A stretch of DNA of 64,000 nt from Sporosarcina sp. NCCP-2222. GTDB lineage: Bacteria > Bacillota > Bacilli > Bacillales_A > Planococcaceae. Position 1 is the stretch's first letter. Each line of letters starts with the position of its first letter. The translations under genes were made by a program, and so were the position numbers. The DNA lies in NCBI RefSeq assembly GCF_023168145.1, contig NZ_BQYK01000003.1, positions 51,480 through 115,479 on the forward strand. Reading direction: 5' to 3'. The notes under the pieces were generated by a model. It was not told where the DNA came from. It searched no databases and was given only the letters and a program-made list of their open reading frames with translations. Of this stretch, positions 37,384 through 45,964 are shown one piece after another.

Positions 37384-38417
37384 TTTCCGCCTCCCAACTT
37401 GGAGCCTAGTATAAGGCGAAGCTGAAAATAACTCAATTCGCCAAACTCTTGTTTTAACATTCGTAATCTTCTAGTCCCCAATTCCTCTACTTTTAAAACT
37501 ACCTCATTTACCTGTTTGGATAAAACAAAGTCTGTTAATGGGAAAGTCTTATCATTAATGGCCATTTCCACAAAATGATCCTCTATCGTACTCAATTTCA
37601 GCCTCCGGACTGTTGCAATCTCCTCAACGTTCATCCCTTTCGCAAAGAGCCGTCTCGTTTGATCAGCCGAGTCGGTCAAGTATAATGAACTTTTTACACC
37701 TTCCGCAGCTTGTAATAAAAATGGATAGTCACGTTCCTCATGGATGACATCCAGCAGTCTATGCAAACCCTCGATAAACTCCAAATAGACAGATAGAGGT
37801 GACATCTGTAATTCCTCCGCTAACTGATCCCATGTCCTTCCTGTGATAGAAAAGCCGGATAGCCTGCTCACTATAATGAGTTTTTGCCTATCTTTCATCC
37901 CACTTGCCTGAAGCGCATTCTTTAACTCGCCTCCAATCTTTCGTGGAAACTCTTTATTCTCAAGCGGTAGATGCCGCGCCATTCCTTTGACGAAAAGTTG
38001 CACTTCCCGATCTGTCTGAATGGGCATAAACGACTTGATCCCTTCCTTGAAATATGAAATCGTTTGAATGGCGAGTGCCAGCCGATGAAAGAAGACGATT
38101 TCATTTCCACGATAGTCCCATCCATTAAAATAGCAAGAATCCAGTTCTTTCACCTTTTGCAAGCCTGTTTTGCTAACATATAGCCTTCCGTCAGCTTCCT
38201 TCACATAGCCGTCTGCAAGCAACCTATAAAGATGAGTTTCATATGTTTCCGCATCCAATTTAGAAAGTACGGAAAAGAACGGCTTTAAATTAAAATATTG
38301 GACGTCCTGTAATGTTTGACTCGATTTTTTTCCACGAAAGATATGCAAACATGCATTTTTCGAGCGTTCGCCATTCATTTTTGACACCATGAACAAGATG
38401 AGTGAAGATAACTCCAT
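37380..38417 (-). CDS. ypbB: YpbB family helicase-associated protein
   Basis: Soluble protein of 345 residues always found with the short RecQ in Bacillales; a C-terminal helix-turn-helix (MNVEEIATVRRLKLSTIEDHFVEMA) resembles the HTH_40 helicase-associated domain. Probably acts with RecQ on DNA, but its role is not established. ATG 38417 lies eight bases after AAGGGG. Confidence 0.83.
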   Translation of the reverse strand: MELSSLILFMVSKMNGERSKNACLHIFRGKKSSQTLQDVQYFNLKPFFSVLSKLDAETYETHLYRLLADGYVKEADGRLYVSKTGLQKVKELDSCYFNGWDYRGNEIVFFHRLALAIQTISYFKEGIKSFMPIQTDREVQLFVKGMARHLPLENKEFPRKIGGELKNALQASGMKDRQKLIIVSRLSGFSITGRTWDQLAEELQMSPLSVYLEFIEGLHRLLDVIHEERDYPFLLQAAEGVKSSLYLTDSADQTRRLFAKGMNVEEIATVRRLKLSTIEDHFVEMAINDKTFPLTDFVLSKQVNEVVLKVEELGTRRLRMLKQEFGELSYFQLRLILGSKLGGGK

Positions 38418-38447
38418 GCCCATTTCCCCTTTTAAGATGTTTTATTG

Positions 38448-38476
38448 TTGAAAACTACCCGAAACAGATTTAGAAT
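38448..38476 (+). promoter_or_regulatory. Promoter of fer
   Basis: TTGAAA (38448-38453), 17-base spacer, TAGAAT (38471-38476), about 50 bases before the fer start. Confidence 0.62.
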
Positions 38477-38495
38477 GGTATGGGAGCAATGATAG

Positions 38496-38786
<291 letters not shown>

Positions 38787-38792
38787 TCAGAC

Positions 38793-38826
38793 ATTCGAGA
38801 GCTTCTAGGAGCTTTCGAATTTTTTT
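38793..38826 (+). terminator. Terminator of fer
   Basis: ATTCGA-AGCT pairs with AGCT-TCGAAT, followed by eight T. Confidence 0.88.
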
Positions 38827-38828
38827 TG

Positions 38829-38880
38829 AAACAAACAAACCGGCAAACTGATATGATTCAGTTCGCCGGTTTGTTTGTTT
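38829..38880 (-). terminator. Terminator of ribU
   Basis: AAACAAACAAACCGGC-AACTG pairs with CAGTT-GCCGGTTTGTTTGTTT, a very long stem immediately after the ribU stop, back to back with the fer terminator. Confidence 0.9.
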
Positions 38881-39462
38881 TTACGCCATTAATTGATGCT
38901 GCTGCTTGAAAATCCATTTATGCAGGCTCTTATACAAGAGCAAGAAAACAACCATTAACAAAGCGCCTTTTATAAGATTGAATGGTAAAATGCCTTTGAC
39001 GATGACATCGAACATGGCATCTCCCACGTATGGTGGCATATTCAAGAAATACGAATACATTGGCAAAAAGACAGCATAATTCAATACACTCATGCCGACA
39101 GCCATGGAAACCGTTCCGATAATTAATCCGGCTGTCAAACCTTTTGTCGATTGTACTCTTTTAAAGATATAGTATATTGGCATAATGAACAGGACGCCTG
39201 TTGTAAAGTTGGCAATTTCACCAACTGGAACTCCCGTGGGACTTCCGGACATAAACCAATACAATACATTTTTCAATAACTCTACCGAAATACCCGCTAT
39301 CGGCCCCATTGTCATGATCGCCAATACAGCTGGAATTTCACTGAAATCGACCTTCAAGAATGGTGGTAATGCTGGCAATGGGAAATTCAACTGCATCAAT
39401 ACAGTCGAGATGCTCCCAAGCATTGCGATGAGAATCATCTTTCGCAACTTTTTGTTGCTCAT
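38881..39462 (-). CDS. ribU: Riboflavin ECF transporter S component
   Basis: Substrate-binding membrane subunit of the energy-coupling factor riboflavin importer; 193 residues with about five to six helices. Starts MSNKKLRKMILIAMLGS, and ALPPFLKVDFSEIPAVLA matches the RibU/YpaA family. ATG 39462 follows AGGAGAG. An FMN riboswitch and terminator lie directly upstream, confirming riboflavin as the substrate. The ATPase and EcfT parts are outside the window. Confidence 0.95.
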   Translation of the reverse strand: MSNKKLRKMILIAMLGSISTVLMQLNFPLPALPPFLKVDFSEIPAVLAIMTMGPIAGISVELLKNVLYWFMSGSPTGVPVGEIANFTTGVLFIMPIYYIFKRVQSTKGLTAGLIIGTVSMAVGMSVLNYAVFLPMYSYFLNMPPYVGDAMFDVIVKGILPFNLIKGALLMVVFLLLYKSLHKWIFKQQHQLMA

Positions 39463-39531
39463 TTGTTCCTCTCTCCTTTTGCGATTCACTTCAAAAAGAG
39501 GAAAGGCTGTACCGAATGTTGTGTTGTCATG

Positions 39532-39561
39532 AAAAATCCCCTAAAGCGTTTGCTTCAGGGG
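39532..39561 (-). terminator. Intrinsic terminator of the FMN riboswitch
   Basis: CCCCTGAAGC pairs with GCTTTAGGGG (minus strand) around AAAC, followed by ATTTTT. It lies between the aptamer and ribU, as expected of an expression platform that ends transcription when FMN is bound. Confidence 0.85.
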
Positions 39562-39662
39562 AAGGCAAGTTTAAATAAAGGTATCCAAAAATCAACATGA
39601 TTTGGACCCATACTTAAATAACCTCTCTTTTTGCGGACAACACAAAAAGACGGCCATACCTT

Positions 39663-39789
39663 CACCTTCTCCCATCCAGACTATACTGTCGGCTCCGGAA
39701 TCTCACCGGAATCAGCTGTTACGCTCGCGGGCTAGGAAGTGACCTTCCATTTCCGCCGGTCGGGAATTGCACCCTGCCCCGAAGATGAA
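39663..39789 (-). ncRNA. FMN riboswitch (RFN element)
   Basis: Reading the minus strand, the conserved FMN-aptamer segments appear in order: TTCGGGGCAGGGTG, TTCCCGACCGGCGG, AGCCCGCGAGC, CCGGTGAGATTCCGG, GCCGACAGT and GGATGGGAGAAGG. It precedes ribU and a terminator, so it should switch off the transporter when FMN is plentiful. Confidence 0.97.
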
Positions 39790-39810
39790 TCAATATTTTA
39801 TTACATCACT

Positions 39811-39839
39811 ATTGTATACAAAAAAAATGATCTTGTAAA
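39811..39839 (-). promoter_or_regulatory. Promoter of the FMN riboswitch-ribU transcript
   Basis: Minus-strand TTTACA (39839-39834), 17-base spacer, TACAAT (39816-39811). The -35 lies inside the rsiX terminator hairpin. The predicted start is about 15 bases before the aptamer. Confidence 0.6.
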
Positions 39840-39858
39840 CATTCCAGTTTACAAGATC
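39820..39858 (-). terminator. Terminator of sigX-rsiX
   Basis: GATCTTGTAAAC pairs perfectly with GTTTACAAGATC around six bases, followed on the minus strand by eight T. Confidence 0.9.
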
Positions 39859-39869
39859 AACTTGAGCTG

Positions 39870-41075
39870 TTACTCGGGCAGTACTATTGGGTTGGCACCG
39901 ACCGGTATCGGCAGCGGTTTTGTTAGATCATACTTGCCAAATTGGGTCTGAACTATATTCTTCAGTTGAATGGAATTATTGAAATTGCTTGCAGTCAGCA
40001 TGAACCCCTCAATCATTTCATTTACTACTGCTTGATCGATTGAGTCTAAATCAAGTTCTTTCGAGAACGAAATAACAGCAACGCCTTTTTCTACTGAGAC
40101 ATTATAGTCCAATTGAGCAGGTATAACACTCTCAACAATATCATTTTGTGGAGCTTTCATGGCGAGCAGCGCATCGGATACTGTACTCGTGTCACCATTT
40201 TCATATGGAATCAAATATATTTCGCCTGATGGCATCATGTACTTGTAATACGGCAATTCCCTGTCGAGCGGCACTGGAGCTGCCCTTCCAACCGGACCGA
40301 GTTCAGCCGGCTTGCCTGATTCATCCACGACTTGAAAGAACTTTTTATCAGTAAATGTCTCCTTCGCTGAATCGAAATAAGAAGTTATCGTCCCCGCAGA
40401 AAGATCATAGCCGTGATCAGCAGGCACTTCATTTTGTACCGTATCACCGGACTCATAGATTTTTCCCTTGTATGGATGATATTCATCAAATCCAAGATCA
40501 CTTTCAGGCACTTTCGTTGCGTACTGATTGTATAAAGCAACACTGTCGAGTTCTTTTTCCTGTATATCGTTCTCCACTTGTTCTTTCGGCAGTAGAACGG
40601 TTACCGGAACTACATTAGCAGAATGGATAAGACCAATATGGAACGGATACTGGTTTACTGTTTCATCTGGCAGCACAATATGGCTATCCATCGCTGAGGC
40701 CATAGTATATAGCGCACCAGTTTCCCCCTCACTATCCATAGCCGCTTCACTAGTTTGCCCTTTATCATCTGACATATCCATCGAACGTTTCTGGTTGAAG
40801 AGCTCGACTTCCGCCTCCTCCGTTTTACTGTCCATTGCTCCTTCATTCTGCTTGAGTAAGGAAGGGATCAACAGACTGACGACAAGCATGGCAGCAATGG
40901 CAATGAATGCAGGCACCCATTTACGTACTTTACGTTTCCGTGAGCTGGGTTCAATCAGTCGCTCATCTTTCTTTAGCCGGGCTAAAATATCTTCTGCAGA
41001 TCGATGGTCTTCCATTTTCGGCATGGAGTGAAGGAGTTTTTCTAGTTTGTCGTCGTTCCAATTATTATTCGCCAT
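39870..41075 (-). CDS. rsiX: Anti-sigma-X factor RsiX
   Basis: Single-pass membrane protein of 401 residues. The cytoplasmic N-terminus (KLLHSMPKMEDHRSAEDILARL) closely resembles the SigX-binding region of B. subtilis RsiX. One transmembrane helix is at about 51-70, then a large extracytoplasmic domain, whose C-terminal part (from about residue 300) resembles GerM-like domains. It starts directly after the sigX stop, so expression is coupled. No zinc HxxxCxxC anti-sigma motif is seen, as in the B. subtilis protein. Confidence 0.88.
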   Translation of the reverse strand: MANNNWNDDKLEKLLHSMPKMEDHRSAEDILARLKKDERLIEPSSRKRKVRKWVPAFIAIAAMLVVSLLIPSLLKQNEGAMDSKTEEAEVELFNQKRSMDMSDDKGQTSEAAMDSEGETGALYTMASAMDSHIVLPDETVNQYPFHIGLIHSANVVPVTVLLPKEQVENDIQEKELDSVALYNQYATKVPESDLGFDEYHPYKGKIYESGDTVQNEVPADHGYDLSAGTITSYFDSAKETFTDKKFFQVVDESGKPAELGPVGRAAPVPLDRELPYYKYMMPSGEIYLIPYENGDTSTVSDALLAMKAPQNDIVESVIPAQLDYNVSVEKGVAVISFSKELDLDSIDQAVVNEMIEGFMLTASNFNNSIQLKNIVQTQFGKYDLTKPLPIPVGANPIVLPE

Positions 41076-41603
41076 TCATCTTCCCCCTTCTGCCGAAAGA
41101 GCTTGTAACTTCTTCTGCAAAGTTTTAATCGCCCTATGCTGTGTCGTTTTTACTTTTCCTTCTGTCCATCCAAGCGCCTCCGCCGTTTCTGCGATCGAGA
41201 AATCTTGAAAGTATCTCATGACAATAACCATCTTTTGATCTCCCGTACACGTGTCCAAAGCGTTAAGCATTTGTTTCATTTCCTCATTCAACTCGGCAAT
41301 TTCCACTGGGGACCGGGCTGAAGACATCAATTCGCTCTTTTCCCAATCAAACGTATCAAAAACATGTTTCTGTCGGACAGTTTTCTTGCGAAAATGGTCG
41401 ATCGCGACGTTTTTGGCAATGGAAAAGAGCCAGGTTTTTTCTGTACTCTTCCCTTCAAAGCCTGCGTACGCTTTCAATACACGAATATATACCTCATGCA
41501 TTAAGTCCTCTGATTGGGATCGGTCACCGGTTAAGTAGATTAAAAAATTAAAGACGTCTTGATGGTATTGATCATATAGCCTGTGGAAAACGGAGTCATC
41601 CAC
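41076..41603 (-). CDS. sigX: ECF RNA polymerase sigma factor SigX
   Basis: Sigma-70 family extracytoplasmic-function factor of 175 residues with region 2 (DQYHQDVFNFLIYLTGDRSQSEDL, WLFSIAKNVAIDHFRKK) and region 4 helix-turn-helix (IAETAEALGWTEGKVKTTQHRA). In B. subtilis SigX controls cell-envelope charge modification. GTG start behind a GGGGGGGA run. It follows resE as in B. subtilis and has an ECF-type promoter in its own 74-bp leader. Confidence 0.93.
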   Translation of the reverse strand: MDDSVFHRLYDQYHQDVFNFLIYLTGDRSQSEDLMHEVYIRVLKAYAGFEGKSTEKTWLFSIAKNVAIDHFRKKTVRQKHVFDTFDWEKSELMSSARSPVEIAELNEEMKQMLNALDTCTGDQKMVIVMRYFQDFSIAETAEALGWTEGKVKTTQHRAIKTLQKKLQALSAEGGR

Positions 41604-41627
41604 AAAATCCCCCCGTTCAATACATTA

Positions 41628-41653
41628 GTCGTAATTCAAGATGAAAAGTTTCA
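41628..41653 (-). promoter_or_regulatory. ECF-type (probable sigma-X) promoter of sigX-rsiX
   Basis: Minus-strand TGAAAC (41653-41648), 16-base spacer, CGAC (41631-41628), 25 bases before the sigX start. It fits the TGAAAC/TGTAAC - CGAC pattern of Bacillus ECF sigma factors and suggests autoregulation. Confidence 0.55.
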
Positions 41654-41677
41654 ACCGTTTCATCTTTGAATAAAACA

Positions 41678-43456
41678 TTACACTTCTTCCGGATCAATCG
41701 GTATTACACATCGGAAGATCGTCCCGTGGGTCGGTCCGAGTTCAGCACTAATTTCCCCACCGTGCGAGTCGATAATATTCTTCGCAATCGCTAGGCCAAG
41801 GCCGGTACCACCCTTCCCTCTAGTACGGGCTTTATCCGCCTTATAGAATCGTTCGAATATATAAGGCAGGTCTTCCTTTGGAATGCCGCTTCCTGTATCG
41901 GAAACCGCAATTTCGATAACATCCTTCCCTTTTTCGACACGGATCGTCACTTCTCCTCCATCCGGCGTGTGGCGAATGGCATTATCAATTAAATTGGTGA
42001 AAACTTGTTCCAACCGATCCTCGTCTGCGACAATTTCCATTTCCTCCACAGGTTGGAGTATGAGCGACACGTTCGCATCCCTCGCCACCTGCATGAACTT
42101 GTTCACGATCCGTTCCAAGAAATGGACAACATCGACAGGAGATTTGTAGAGCCGCATATGCCCTGATTCCATCCTTGCCAAATCGAGCAGATCCGTTACC
42201 AGTCTGCTCATCCGCTTGGACTCGTCGTGGATGATCTGCATAATTTCATTCCGTTCCTCATCACTGGAAGTGACTCCATCCAGAATCGCTTCACTATAGC
42301 CTTGCAGCATCGAAATTGGTGTTCTCAGTTCGTGCGAAACATTGGCGATAAAATCGGAACGGAGTTTATCAAGCTTATGCTGGTCGGTCATATCCCGGAA
42401 CACAGCGACAGCTCCCCGAATACTATTTTCACTATAGAGCGGGCTAATCGAAACACCGTAGAACTGGCCTTTCAACTCCAATTCTTCTTCTACTTCCTCA
42501 GCAAACGTGATGACATGTTCCAGCATATGAACTATTTCAGGCGGTAAGATCTTGGTGGAATCATCGGCGGCCTGATACCATTTCTGCAAAATACGTTCTG
42601 CTTGCGGGTTATGGAGCAGAATCGAATAATCGCTATTGAACGAAATAACAGCGTCCGTCATGGATGTCAAAATACTGGAAAGTTGGCCTTTCTCCTGTTT
42701 AATCAATTCTACTTGGAATTTTAATTGTTTCCCCATCTGGTTGAAAGCGGTTGCCAATTGTCCAATCTCATCGTTTTGCAGAACCGGCAGCCGAGTGTCA
42801 AAGTTCCCTTTGGATAATTCAAACGCAGCCTGTTTCATACCTCTTAACGGGGAAGTAATCCGGGTAGATAAGAAAAAAGCGAAGAATGTCGTTAAAATAA
42901 AAGCGATAAAAGCTGATAAGAAGACAATATGGGTTGTGCTCTTTGTCGTTCGGTGAACGGCATCCAAGCTTTGATAAAGAACGATTGATTGTTTAACATT
43001 TCCCGTTTCATAATAGGGATATGTCAATACAAGAAATTTCTCCATCACATCTTGCTCCCGTAAGGAGGGCAGAATCATTTCTTTAACGGACTTCCCATCC
43101 TTTTGTCCCGAATGAAATAAATTCGGCTCATCTAGAATCTTTCTTTCAATGCGCTCCTCATTCAAGCCGTTATGGAATGAATAGAGAACGTCCTTGTTGG
43201 AATCAACGATCAACGCATTCGTTTCATCTCCGAGCACATCCTGTATGATCAGCCGCATCGCAGTTTCATCATCATGATCTACAATGATTTTCCCGATAGT
43301 GGCGGCTTCCCTTCTTAGCGAATCCTCCGCCTGCTTTGTATGGAAGTTATCAAGGAATTCAAGAAGCAGAACGGTTACAATGAATAATACAAATGAAACG
43401 AGAAGCAATATGGTTGCCCATAGCTTCCCGACGATTGAATTCCATATCCTAATCAT
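41678..43456 (-). CDS. resE: Sensor histidine kinase ResE
   Basis: Membrane sensor kinase of 592 residues that responds to oxygen limitation/redox state. Two transmembrane helices (about 12-32 and 177-199) flank an extracytoplasmic domain; then HAMP, a PAS domain (about 250-350), HisKA with phospho-accepting His in NVSHELRTP, and HATPase with NLIDNAIRHTP, DTGSGIP and GKGGTGLGLAI. Overlaps resD by eight bases. Confidence 0.94.
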   Translation of the reverse strand: MIRIWNSIVGKLWATILLLVSFVLFIVTVLLLEFLDNFHTKQAEDSLRREAATIGKIIVDHDDETAMRLIIQDVLGDETNALIVDSNKDVLYSFHNGLNEERIERKILDEPNLFHSGQKDGKSVKEMILPSLREQDVMEKFLVLTYPYYETGNVKQSIVLYQSLDAVHRTTKSTTHIVFLSAFIAFILTTFFAFFLSTRITSPLRGMKQAAFELSKGNFDTRLPVLQNDEIGQLATAFNQMGKQLKFQVELIKQEKGQLSSILTSMTDAVISFNSDYSILLHNPQAERILQKWYQAADDSTKILPPEIVHMLEHVITFAEEVEEELELKGQFYGVSISPLYSENSIRGAVAVFRDMTDQHKLDKLRSDFIANVSHELRTPISMLQGYSEAILDGVTSSDEERNEIMQIIHDESKRMSRLVTDLLDLARMESGHMRLYKSPVDVVHFLERIVNKFMQVARDANVSLILQPVEEMEIVADEDRLEQVFTNLIDNAIRHTPDGGEVTIRVEKGKDVIEIAVSDTGSGIPKEDLPYIFERFYKADKARTRGKGGTGLGLAIAKNIIDSHGGEISAELGPTHGTIFRCVIPIDPEEV

Positions 43457-44168
43457 TTGGTACCTCGAATTTATAGCCGACGCCCCAAACGGTCACAATC
43501 ATTTTTGCGGCACGCTCAGATACCCTGCTCAGTTTTTCGCGCAGGCGTTTCACATGCGTATCGACCGTACGAAGATCACCAAAAAATTCATAATGCCATA
43601 CTTCTTTCAGTAACTGCTCCCGATCAAAGACTTTATCAGGCGCCTTCGCTAGAAAATAAAGAAGCTCATACTCTTTCGGCGTCAAGTTCACTTCATTTCC
43701 TTCTGCTGTTACCCGATGTGCATCATGGTCGATTGTCAGCTGAGGGAAAACGACAAGATCCTTGGAAGCGCTCGAAGAAGAAGTTGCATTTTGGAAATTC
43801 GATCTGCGCAAAATGGCTTTGACTCGAAGCACCACTTCTCTAGGACTAAACGGTTTGACAATATAGTCATCGGCCCCCGTTTCAAATCCAGTTACCCTGT
43901 CGGACTCTTCCCCTTTCGCTGTCAATAAGATGATTGGAGTCTGGTCCTTTTTTTCACGAATTTCCTGCAATACTTCAAAGCCATCCTTTTCAGGCATCAT
44001 CACATCTAGCAATAGGCAGTCATATTGATTCTCTTCGAATTTTTCAAGAGCTTCCGCCCCATCCATCGCTTCATCGATTTGAAAGCCTTCTCTCGATAGA
44101 TACATATTTAAAAGACGGCGAATTCTTTCCTCGTCATCGACGACTAATAACCTAACGTTTTCTTCCAC
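43449..44168 (-). CDS. resD: Response regulator ResD
   Basis: OmpR/PhoB-class regulator of 239 residues. Receiver domain with acidic pair DDEE, phosphorylated Asp in CLLLDVMMPEKDG and Lys in DYIVKPFSP; C-terminal winged helix ending in TVWGVGYKFEV. GTG start after AAAGGGG. In B. subtilis resD is co-transcribed from resA; here 608 bp and a terminator separate it from resC, so it needs its own promoter. Confidence 0.94.
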   Translation of the reverse strand: MEENVRLLVVDDEERIRRLLNMYLSREGFQIDEAMDGAEALEKFEENQYDCLLLDVMMPEKDGFEVLQEIREKKDQTPIILLTAKGEESDRVTGFETGADDYIVKPFSPREVVLRVKAILRRSNFQNATSSSSASKDLVVFPQLTIDHDAHRVTAEGNEVNLTPKEYELLYFLAKAPDKVFDREQLLKEVWHYEFFGDLRTVDTHVKRLREKLSRVSERAAKMIVTVWGVGYKFEVPND

Positions 44169-44258
44169 TGGCTAAAACCCCTTTCATCTTGCTGCTATAT
44201 CCATTGTACAAGTCAGGAAGGAAAAAGAAAAGCTTCGGACAACCGTTGTGCTGCAAGG

Positions 44259-44267
44259 TGTGAACAA
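44259..44267 (+). promoter_or_regulatory. ResD-like box upstream of resD
   Basis: TGTGAACAA, identical over these nine bases to part of the qcrA site, lies about 55 bases upstream of the resD -10-like box in the same orientation relative to the gene. Confidence 0.35.
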
Positions 44268-44506
44268 GATTTGATAGTGTTCCTTTCTAACGGCGGACAT
44301 TCGGTATAAAACCCTTTTTTGATTACTGCCTATCAAGCAGGGGTGTAAACTTTGTGCTATGTCTGCTTTTTACAGTAAAGGCTGTAGTTAAAATCCGGGT
44401 TTTCTTCTACAGAGGAATTAATCCCGGGAGTTGCTCATTTCGACTGCTGATAGACGGTTATATTTATAGATAGCTATTTTTTCAATACTGAGGATACGTA
44501 CAGGCT

Positions 44507-44633
44507 GTTGCTTTCCATTTCGGCGCTCGCTTTCCGCTGGCCTGGCTTGAGTCTCCTCGTCCACTTCGCTTCCTGCGGGGTCTCAATGCTCATGCTATTC
44601 CCGCAGGAGTCGAGCGCCTCCACTCCAAGCAAC
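44507..44633. repeat. 127-bp intergenic inverted-repeat element
   Basis: Ends are GTTGCTT (44507-44513) and AAGCAAC (44627-44633); eight bases inward on each side comes GGCGCTCG / CGAGCGCC. Inside, CCTGCGGG (44572) and CCCGCAGG (44600) form another stem. I recognise this type of sequence as a common non-coding repeat in Bacillaceae genomes. It has no open frame for a transposase and I see no target-site duplication. Confidence 0.75.
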
Positions 44634-44735
44634 AAGTGCTTTTGAATAACTAAATATACCTCGCAATTTTTTTGAATTGCCAGATGTACTGTTAGTAGGA
44701 TATCCATTCAACTTTGCTATTGGTTCTTCCATAAT

Positions 44736-44774
44736 AAAAAGGACTGTGCAGCTTTTACACTGCACAGTCCTTTT
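44736..44774 (-). terminator. Terminator of resABC
   Basis: AAAAAGGACTGTGCAG pairs with CTGCACAGTCCTTTTA around eight bases, two bases after the resC stop. Confidence 0.92.
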
Positions 44775-44776
44775 AC

Positions 44777-45964
44777 TCATTTCGCGTAGGAATGCAATCC
44801 GGCGAGAATGAAGTTTACGAAAATCAGGTTGAACATAATGATGATGAAACCGATTACTGCCAGCCAAGCTGAATTTTTCCCTTCCCACCCGCGGGATAGC
44901 CGCAGATGAAGGAATGCTGCGTAAAACAGCCAAGTAATAAGGGCCCATACTTCTTTCGGGTCCCAACCCCAGAATCTTGACCAAGCTTCATGTGCCCAGA
45001 TCATCGCAAAGATTAACGCTCCCAAAGTAAACACTGGGAAGCCGATTAAAACAGAACGATAACCGATTTCATCCATGAGCTGTGAGTTAGCTCTCTTCGC
45101 AAGCGGCTGGACGAACTCGGCAAGCCGTTTCCTGACAATTAACCGGAGCAGCACATACAGGATAGATCCAATGAACAGAGACCAAACGAATGTTGTTAAG
45201 GTTTTACCATTCAAAATAGCCGGCAATTCCACCCAAGGTTTCATTGTATCTGGCGATTTGGCTACCGATTCATTCATTCCGAAAAGCGGCGGATAATTAT
45301 ACGTGATGGAAGCAGGTTTGTCGTTTTTATCGATGTAATCAAATTCCGCTTCATATCCGGCCAATTTGAATGTACTGGAAGATAAGACAAATCCAATAAC
45401 CAACATGATGACAAACATGACAAACTCAATCCAGAAACGTTGTCTGGACTTCTTAGACATATCTATGTTCTTCAACAAGTAAATCAAACCTGCAACGGCA
45501 CTAATGGCTAAGATAGATTCACCAAGCGCTGCCGTGATAACGTGAATTGTCAGCCAATGACTTTGCAATGCAGGAATTAAAGGCGTTACTTCTTTTGGGA
45601 ACATGCTTGCATAAGCAATGATTAAAATCGCGATCGGCAAAGCAAACAATCCAAGCGATGGTGTCCGGTATAAGAAAAAGATAAGGATGAAAGCACCGAC
45701 TAACATCATCCCGAACGCCGTTGTAAACTCGAACATATTACTGACCGGGGCATGCCCCCCCGCAATCCATCTTGTAATGAAATAGCCGACATGCGTCAGG
45801 AATCCAATGATCGTTATGGAGATTCCGATGGTCCCCCATTTGTTATTTCTATAGGTAGCCTCCGATTTAGCTCCCTTGACCGCTCCCCCAAAGAAAGCGG
45901 TCGCAACTAAATATGCAATAAAGGAAATTTCAAGCAAAGTCGCACTAATATTAGCTAATCCCAT
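44777..45964 (-). CDS. resC: Cytochrome c biogenesis protein ResC (CcsA family)
   Basis: Haem-handling membrane subunit of the system II cytochrome c synthase; 395 residues, about eight helices. The haem-presenting tryptophan-rich WWD-type motif is seen as [23 protein letters not shown] near residue 325, and conserved histidines flank it. It overlaps resB by one base (TAATG). Confidence 0.94.
   Translation of the reverse strand: MGLANISATLLEISFIAYLVATAFFGGAVKGAKSEATYRNNKWGTIGISITIIGFLTHVGYFITRWIAGGHAPVSNMFEFTTAFGMMLVGAFILIFFLYRTPSLGLFALPIAILIIAYASMFPKEVTPLIPALQSHWLTIHVITAALGESILAISAVAGLIYLLKNIDMSKKSRQRFWIEFVMFVIMLVIGFVLSSSTFKLAGYEAEFDYIDKNDKPASITYNYPPLFGMNESVAKSPDTMKPWVELPAILNGKTLTTFVWSLFIGSILYVLLRLIVRKRLAEFVQPLAKRANSQLMDEIGYRSVLIGFPVFTLGALIFAMIWAHEAWSRFWGWDPKEVWALITWLFYAAFLHLRLSRGWEGKNSAWLAVIGFIIIMFNLIFVNFILAGLHSYAK

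Larger units (their letters stand above)
44169..44776. other. 608-bp gap between resD and resC
   Basis: Contains the resD leader with a TACAAT -10-like box at 44208-44203 (minus), a TGTGAAC motif at 44259, a 127-bp inverted-repeat element, and the resC terminator. No gene is supported on either strand; a 77-codon minus-strand frame lies over the repeat element and has no ribosome site. Confidence 0.7.

Noticed and set aside
44474-44984. Two minus-strand ORFs (77 and 129 codons) around the res repeat element
   Set aside because: They lie across the inverted-repeat element, the resC terminator or the antisense-frame of resC, without ribosome sites.
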